Source: Burkholderia sp. (GTDB lineage Bacteria > Pseudomonadota > Gammaproteobacteria > Burkholderiales > Burkholderiaceae). From it: DNA of 64,000 nt. The position numbers and the translations under genes were made by a program. Position 1 is the stretch's first letter, and every line of letters begins with the position of its first letter. The notes below the pieces were generated by a model. The model did no database searches and had not been told where the DNA came from. It worked only from the letters and a program-made list of their open reading frames with translations. The stretch spans positions 1,302,001 to 1,366,000 of the forward strand of contig CP144361.1 of the NCBI GenBank assembly GCA_040954445.1, given 5' to 3'. Positions 58,880-64,000 of this stretch are shown in pieces.

Positions 58880-59165
58880 CAGAGTGCCCGGATCGACTAC
58901 CGCCGGACCGCTCGCTTAGGATACCAGCCCGCCGGCAGTACTGGAGAGGATCGGTATCAGCAGCCGGTCTCTCTCGTCCGACGGCGTCTTCAGGTTCAGC
59001 TCACGGAGCGTGAGCTCCTGATCGGTCGTTTCGTGCCGACCTTCTGCAGGAAGGTACGGGTGGGTCTTGGCGTTTTCGCCGATGTAGTAGTCGAGCGAGG
59101 CGGCGCAGGCCTACACGGCGGTCGGTATCGCTGTCTCGCCTTCCGCGCCGTATGCTGAATCATTG
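58880..59165 (-). pseudogene. SAM-dependent methyltransferase (tetrapyrrole-methylase fold), relic
   Basis: Minus-strand reading across frameshifts gives SLDYYIGENAKT, FLQKVGTK, ELTLRELNLKTPSDERDRLLIPIL and AGGLVS. This resembles the central part of the RsmI-like methyltransferase that, from memory, sits between maf and sppA in Burkholderia (pattern YYIGENAKTxRxFL ... GLVSEAGCPAVADPG). Both ends are missing and I count at least three frameshifts. Its position in the right place between sppA and maf supports the assignment. Confidence 0.5.
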
Positions 59166-59183
59166 GGTAGGGCCTGCCGGCCT

Positions 59184-59807
59184 TTATGCGTGTGCCTCCA
59201 TGGCGAACGGCGAGATGCCGGCTTCGGCCAGCATGCGTGTGAGCGCGATCAGCGGCAGGCCGACCAGCGCTGTCGGGTCGTTCGAGTCAATCGCCTCCAG
59301 CAGAGCGATGCCGAGCCCCTCGGATTTCGCGCTGCCGGCCACGTCATAAGGCGTTTCTGCACGCAGGTAGGCTTCTAGATCAGTGTCCGATAGGGAACGA
59401 AAGCGCACGCGCGTGACTACGCCTTCGATATGGGCACGGTCGTGGCGGCTCTCGTAGACGCACAGCGCGCTGTGGAATTCAACCTCGCGACCGCGCATCG
59501 CCTGCAACTGCTTGAGCGCGCCCTGGTGATTACCGGGCTTGCCGATTTGGCGGTCTTCGAAGGTCGCGACCTGGTCGGAGCCTATCACCACGGTGCCCTC
59601 GGGCACCTCGATTTGGGTTGCGACCGCGCGCGCCTTGGCTGCAGCTAGGCGCAGCGCGGTGTCGGCTGGTGACTCGCCAGCCAGCGGGGTTTCGTCGAGA
59701 TCAGGTGGGACGACTTCGAAGGCGAGCCGCAGGCGCTCGAGCAACTCGCGCCGATAGCTGGAACTGGACGCCAGGATCAGCCTGGGCGGACGGGAAAACG
59801 TGGTCAT
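59184..59807 (-). CDS. maf: Maf/YceF-type nucleotide pyrophosphatase
   Basis: House-cleaning pyrophosphatase; the YceF branch hydrolyses 7-methyl-GTP. The 207-aa protein shows RLILASSSSYRRELLERL near the N-terminus, PPDLDETPLAGESPADTALRLAAAKARAVA, the metal-site VVIGSDQVATFEDRQIGKPG, EFHSALCVY, PYDVAGSAKSEGLGIALLEAI and NDPTALVGLPLIALTRMLAEAG. ATG at 59807 (MTTFSRPPRLILASSS). From memory yceD, rpmF and plsX precede it in relatives; they are not in the window, and a MITE lies 120 bases upstream. Intact and probably active. Confidence 0.92.
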   Translation of the reverse strand: MTTFSRPPRLILASSSSYRRELLERLRLAFEVVPPDLDETPLAGESPADTALRLAAAKARAVATQIEVPEGTVVIGSDQVATFEDRQIGKPGNHQGALKQLQAMRGREVEFHSALCVYESRHDRAHIEGVVTRVRFRSLSDTDLEAYLRAETPYDVAGSAKSEGLGIALLEAIDSNDPTALVGLPLIALTRMLAEAGISPFAMEAHA

Positions 59808-59927
59808 GGAGTGGTGTCGGGAGGGGTGTCACGCGGCTCGGCGCAACGCCTCAAGTTACTGGCAGGTGCACCCAATAAGGCCGTGATACGTTATGCGGGT
59901 ATAAAACCGAAAAACGATGCCCGAAAC

Positions 59928-60067
59928 AGCGTTATTGTATAAATTGAGCGTGTGAGGACGCAATGTAACGGATTGCGGACCTCGCTCGTCCGCAATTCGT
60001 TCGTATCGCTTGAAATTATGCCCGTCGATGCCATTGCGTCCTCATGCTCGATTTATGCAACAGCACC
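59928..60067 (-). mobile_element. 138-bp-family MITE with decayed TIRs
   Basis: AGCGTTATTGTATAAATTGAG at one end and GATTTATGCAACAGCACC at the other, with the GGATTGCGGACCTCGCTCG junction. Several TIR substitutions make it the oldest-looking member. Confidence 0.75.
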
Positions 60068-60355
60068 CTTTGGGTGAAATCGTGCAGGGCGCGCAACGTC
60101 TGTCGATAAACAGTCTTCACGCCAAGTAATGCCTGAATCAGCGTATCGCCGTATAGACGTGGCGACCACGCGTTGTTATGGCGTCGGGTATTCTGGCAAG
60201 GACGGCTTCATCTATTGACCCATATCGCCACGATCCCCAGGTTGATCAAACCTGTATTATAGGCCGCCCAATTCCTGACACGCTAGCGTGCCTGCGTTTC
60301 ACCTGTCTTGTGTATGTCCTTGCGCATTTTCTTGGAAAGAATTAGGCAGTTACTC
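60068..60355 (-). mobile_element. IS903-type N-terminal fragment
   Basis: Minus-strand transposase start (GFTQS back to MRKDIHKTGETQAR) without a TIR, cut at 60355 by the next copy within GCAGTTACTC. Confidence 0.78.
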
Positions 60356-61478
60356 GGCGTTATTGCATAAAGCGAGCGTGAGGACGCAATGGCATCGACG
60401 GGCATAATTTCAGGCGATACGAACGGATTGCGGACGAGCGAGGTCCGCCATGCGGTTGATGACGCCGACCCGAACGGCGACCGCGGTCGCCTGCGCGGCG
60501 ATGTGACGCGCCCAGAGACAGTGGCCGGTGAGGGTCTTGAACCGATACATCGCATTCTCGGCAAGCGATCGCCGGTGGTAGCCACTGTGTTGCTTCCATT
60601 CTCGACGACCGTCACGGGCAATTGCATCAACCGCGCCATTACGCCACGCCGCACCGGGCATATCCGCTGGCCAATGAGCGGCACCCTCGCGTGGCGGAAT
60701 CGAAGGAATAGCACTGCGTGCAGCAATGGCCGCATGGCATGGCTTGGTGTCGTAGGCACCGTCACCGCCGATGACATCGATTTGTTCTTCGCGTGGAATC
60801 TGGTCGAGCAACTTGGCCAGAGCGTCACCGTCAGCCACATTCTGATTCGTCATTAGCGCGGCATGCACTTGACCTGTATTCGCGTTGAGCGCGAGATGGA
60901 CTTTACGCCACGTGCGCCGCTTCGAGTAGCCGTGCTGGCGCACCTTCCATTCACCTTCGCCATAGACCTTCAGACCGGTGCTGTCGACAACCAGATAGAT
61001 CGGTTCATTGTCACGAAGGATCGGCAGTTCGACATCAAGCGTTTTTGCCCGGCGACAGAGCGTGGTGTAATTCGGCACCGGCAAGCTCGGGAAGGCCAAA
61101 TCGCGCAGACTTTAGGTGAAACCTTGCAGGGCGCGCAAGGTCAGTCGATAGACGGTCTTCAAGCCAAGTAATGCCTGAATCAGCGTATCGCCGTATACAC
61201 ACGGGCGACCACGTGTGGGTATGGCATCGGGCATTCTGGCAAGGACGGCTTCATCTATCCATATTGTTACGTTCCCCCGGCTGATCAGGCCTTCATTATA
61301 GGCCGCCCAATTCCTGACACGGTAGCGTGCCTTCGGCTCACCTTTCTTGTGTATGTCCTTGCGCATTTTCTTGGCAAAAATTAGGCAGTTACTCTGGAAT
61401 CTGACTTGATAGGAGGCTGGCCCCGCGACCGTTGCGCGTAAACGTCAACGGATCTCGCTCGATTTATGCAACAACGCC
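60356..61478 (-). mobile_element. IS903-type full-length copy with a single nonsense codon
   Basis: Both TIRs present. The transposase frame 60410-61366 has one lesion, CAA to TAA in FTQSL (61112-61114); otherwise it is identical in layout to the intact copies, so this is a very recent inactivation. Confidence 0.92.
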
Positions 61479-62458
61479 GCTATCATGTCAAGAATTAGGC
61501 AGCCTATAATGAATGCAGGCCTGATCAACCGGGGGAACGTGACGATATGGATAAGTGAAGCCGCCCTTGCCAGAATACCCGACGCCATACCCACACGTGG
61601 TCGCCTGTGTTTATACGGTGATGCGCTGATTCAGGCATTACTTGGCGTGAAGACCGTCTATCGACTGACGTTGCGCGCCCTGCAAGGTTTCACCCAAAGT
61701 CTACGCGATTTGGCCTTCTCGAGCTTGCCGGTGCCGAATTACGCCACGCTCTGTCGCTGGGCAAAAACGCTTGATGTCGAACTGCCGATCCTTCGCGACA
61801 ACGAACCGATCCATCTGGATGTTGACAGCACCGGTCTGAAAGTCTATGGCGAAGGTGAATAGAAGATGCGCCAGCACGGCTACTCGAAGCGGCGCACGTG
61901 GCGTAAAGTCCATCTCGCGCTCAACGCGAATACGGGTCAAGTGCACATGCCGCGCTAATGACGCATCAAAATGTGGCTGACGGTGACGCTCTGGCCAAGT
62001 TGCTCGACCAGATTCCACGCGAAGAACAAATCGATGTCATCGGCGGTGACGGTGCCTACGAAACCGAACCATGCCATGCGGCCATTGCTGCATGCGGTGC
62101 TATTCCTTCGATTCCGCCACGCGAGGGTGCCGCTCATTGGCCAGCGGATATGCCCGGTGCGGCGTGGCGTAATGGCGCGGTTGATGCAATTGCCCGTGAC
62201 GATCGTCGAGAATGGAAGCAACACAGTGGCTACCACCGGCGATCGCTTGCCGAGAATGCGATGTATCGCGGTTCAAGACCCTCACCGGCAACTGTCTCTG
62301 GGCGCTTCACATCGACTCGCAGGCGCCCGAGGTCGCCGTTCGCGGCGGCGTTCATCAGCCGCATGGCGGACCTCGCTCGTCCGCAATCCGTTCGTATCGC
62401 CTGAAATTATGCCCGTCGATGCCATTGCGTCTTCACGCTCGATTTATGCAACAACGCC
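61479..62458 (+). mobile_element. IS903-type copy, 5'-truncated and frameshifted
   Basis: Plus strand, starting in the RNWAAY codons and ending in a full right TIR. The transposase has a stop in GEGE* (61860), an extra CA near 61945, and a frameshift near 62270. Confidence 0.85.
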
Positions 62459-62483
62459 TCTTGAAACTGTCAATGATGCCGGA

Positions 62484-63014
62484 TCAATAATCTTCGAGAC
62501 GCGCGATCTGCGTCTTCACTTCGGCGGCAACCTGCTCGAAGAACATCAGCTGCCGCACCGCCTCGACCTCGCCCTGGGTCGAGGGCCTATCGAGTAGGGC
62601 CTCGAGCTTATCGAGCCGCGCATGCTCCTCCTTGCGCAATTTACCGAGCAGCGCGTCGAGCGCATCGGCATTCTTCGCGCCGACTGCATCTTCGATCGCC
62701 TCACGCCATTCCATCTGCTGCATCAAGAAGGCCGGCTCCATCGTTGTGATGTTTTCGGCACCGACCTCGACCCCGCGTAGCGACAGCAGGTAGATCGCGC
62801 GTTTCAGCGGATCACGCAGCGTCTGGTAAGCCTCGTTAGCGCGCGTGGCCCATTGTATCGCGATGCGCTTCTGCGCGTCGCCGACCGCCGCGAAGCGATC
62901 TGGATGCACCTCGGACTGCACCGCGCGGTACGCCGCGTCAAGTGCGGGTATATCGAGCGCGAACTGCGTCGGCAGGTGAAAGAGTTCGAAGTAGCTGTCT
63001 TTCAGCGAAATCAT
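62484..63014 (-). CDS. hscB: Fe-S cluster co-chaperone HscB (Hsc20)
   Basis: J-domain co-chaperone that delivers IscU to HscA in iron-sulfur cluster assembly. The 176-aa protein starts [21 protein letters not shown] and has the J-domain HPD at residues 37-39 (QSEVHPDRF), [28 protein letters not shown], then the C-terminal IscU-binding helices ([15 protein letters not shown]). I chose ATG at 63014; a TTG lies immediately upstream. An IS903-type left TIR begins seven bases beyond the start, so no native Shine-Dalgarno or promoter remains. The stop (TAT TGA TCC) falls in an IS630-type end. From memory iscA lies upstream and hscA downstream in relatives; both are absent. Confidence 0.92.
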   Translation of the reverse strand: MISLKDSYFELFHLPTQFALDIPALDAAYRAVQSEVHPDRFAAVGDAQKRIAIQWATRANEAYQTLRDPLKRAIYLLSLRGVEVGAENITTMEPAFLMQQMEWREAIEDAVGAKNADALDALLGKLRKEEHARLDKLEALLDRPSTQGEVEAVRQLMFFEQVAAEVKTQIARLEDY

Positions 63015-63020
63015 CAAATG

Positions 63021-63201
63021 GGCGTTGTTGTATAAATCTGGCGAGAGCCGGTAACGTTTACGCGCCAGAGTCGAGGCGAACCCCTGTTATCAAATCAAAT
63101 TTAGGCGTAAATTCTCGGCTTTTACTAAGAAGATGCGTAGGAAAACACGCAAGACATGCGAGCGGAAAGTAGGGTACCGTGTCAAGTAGAGAGTTCCGCA
63201 T
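63021..63201 (+). mobile_element. Diverged IS903-type left end
   Basis: TIR GGCGTTGTTGTATAAATCTGG, then a leader similar in layout but strongly diverged (GCGAACCCCTGTTATCAAATC, AAGAAGATGCGTAGGAAAAC). It stops after CGTGTCAAG. An old relic, or a related but distinct element. Confidence 0.65.
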
Positions 63202-64000
63202 GGCGTTGTTGCATAAATCGAGCGAGAGGACGCAATGGCATCGACGGGCATAATTTCAAGTGATATGAACGGATTGCGGACGAGCGAGGGCCGCCATGCG
63301 GTTGAGTTCGCCGACGCGAACGGCGAATGCAGTCGCCTGCGAGTCGATGTGACGCGCCCAGAGAGAGTTTCCGGTGAGGGTCTTGAACCGATACATCGCA
63401 TTCTCGGCAAGCGATCGCCGGTGGTAGCCACTGTGTTGCTTCCATTCTCGACGACCGTCACGGGCAATTGCATCAACCGCGCCATTACGCCACGCCGCAC
63501 CGGGCATATCCGCTGGCCAATGAGCGGAACCCTCGCGTGGCGGAATCGAAGGAATAGCACCGCTATGCAGCAATGGCCGCATGGCATGGTTCGGTTTCGT
63601 AGGCACCGTCACCGCCGATGACATCGATTTGTTCTTCGCGTGGAATCTGGTCGAGCAACTTGGCCAGAGCGTCACCGTCAGCCACATTTTGATGCGTCAT
63701 TAGCGCGGCATGTGCACTTGACCCGTATTCGTGTTGAGCGCGAGATGGACTTTACGCCACGTGCGCCGCTTCGAGTAGCCGTGCTGGCGCATCTTCTATT
63801 CACCTTCGCCATAGACTTTCAGACCGGTGCTGTCAACATCCAGATGGATCGGTTCGTTGTCGCGAAGGATCGGCAGTTCGACATCAAGCGTTTTTGCCCA
63901 GCGACAGAGCGTGGTGTAATTAGGCACCGGCAAGCCCTGGAAAGCCAAATCGCGCAAACTTTGGTGAAACCTTGCAGAGCGCGTAACGTCAGTCGATAGA
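63202..64000 (-). mobile_element. IS903-type copy, running off the window
   Basis: Minus strand with right TIR at 63202. The transposase C-terminal part is diverged and frameshifted (GAATGCAGTCGCC, extra bases near 63565 and 63710). The left end lies outside the window. Confidence 0.85.

Overview
The window is a stretch of bacterial chromosome dominated by insertion sequences (IS). The ordinary genes are GC-rich. From memory of family sequences they resemble Burkholderiaceae (Burkholderia sensu lato): RsmI, UvrB, GalU, PyrE, RplU/RpmA, BamC, a cyclic-peptide exporter and retained gene order such as recO-pdxJ and sppA-methyltransferase-maf. Frameshifted housekeeping genes, split operons and more than half the window made of IS DNA suggest a host-associated lineage in an early stage of genome erosion, for example a beetle or plant symbiont. 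That lifestyle is inference. I estimate about 55-60% IS DNA by adding the spans listed here.

The main element is an IS5-family (IS903-subgroup) IS of about 1123 bp. It has terminal inverted repeats (TIRs) starting GGCGTTGTTGCATAAATCGA, 9-bp target duplications where still visible, and a 318-aa DDE transposase. Eight copies keep an intact transposase frame: 12745, 14780, 23946, 25546, 31921, 37285, 53465 and 56383 (element starts). About two dozen others are frameshifted, truncated, nested or chimeric. An older IS630/mariner-type element that inserts at TA survives only as fragments, and one IS30-type relic is present. Two non-autonomous families derive from these: a ~138-bp MITE made from the IS903-type right end (5 members) and ~115-bp palindromic MITEs made from IS630-type ends (4 members).

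Layout. 1-1686: nested IS. 1687-2861: dusA (frameshifted) and tRNA-His. 3231-4857: palindrome, IS, MITE. 4863-5753: rsmI. 5787-6710: layered IS630/IS903/MITE debris. 6738-8581: ABC exporter (frameshifted). 9811-11487: convergent cyclic-peptide exporter. 11539-14151: IS nest. 14247-14666: HIT protein. 14780-17067: IS. 17106-18677: NYN-domain protein. 18808-21512: composite-transposon-like unit inside the last codons of rpmA. 21498-23770: rpmA and rplU split by IS debris. 23946-27467: nested IS. 27447-28585: pdxJ and recO relic. 29998-31194: bamC. 31327-33822: nested IS with a second composite-like unit. 34036-35429: rlmD (frameshifted). 36709-37260: hpt. 38800-39489: pyrE. 41004-43094: uvrB. 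43482-44159: gmk. 45384-47972: rph-rdgB-hemW operon. 48062-48152: tRNA-Ser with an integrase relic. 50363-51001: 1-Cys peroxiredoxin. 55496-56377: galU. 57546-59807: sppA, methyltransferase relic, maf. 62484-63014: hscB. The rest to 64000 is IS.

The host genes serve translation and tRNA/rRNA modification (dusA, rsmI, rlmD, rplU, rpmA, rph, two tRNAs), nucleotide supply and clean-up (hpt, pyrE, gmk, rdgB, maf), cofactors (pdxJ, hemW, hscB), envelope (bamC, galU, sppA, two exporters) and repair or stress (uvrB, recO relic, peroxiredoxin). The most notable pattern is how IS ends have been absorbed into host genes. At least six genes (rpmA, rplU, pdxJ, pyrE, gmk, hscB) now end on codons or a stop supplied by IS sequence, and three (dusA, rsmI, hscB) begin within a few bases of IS DNA with no visible ribosome-binding site.
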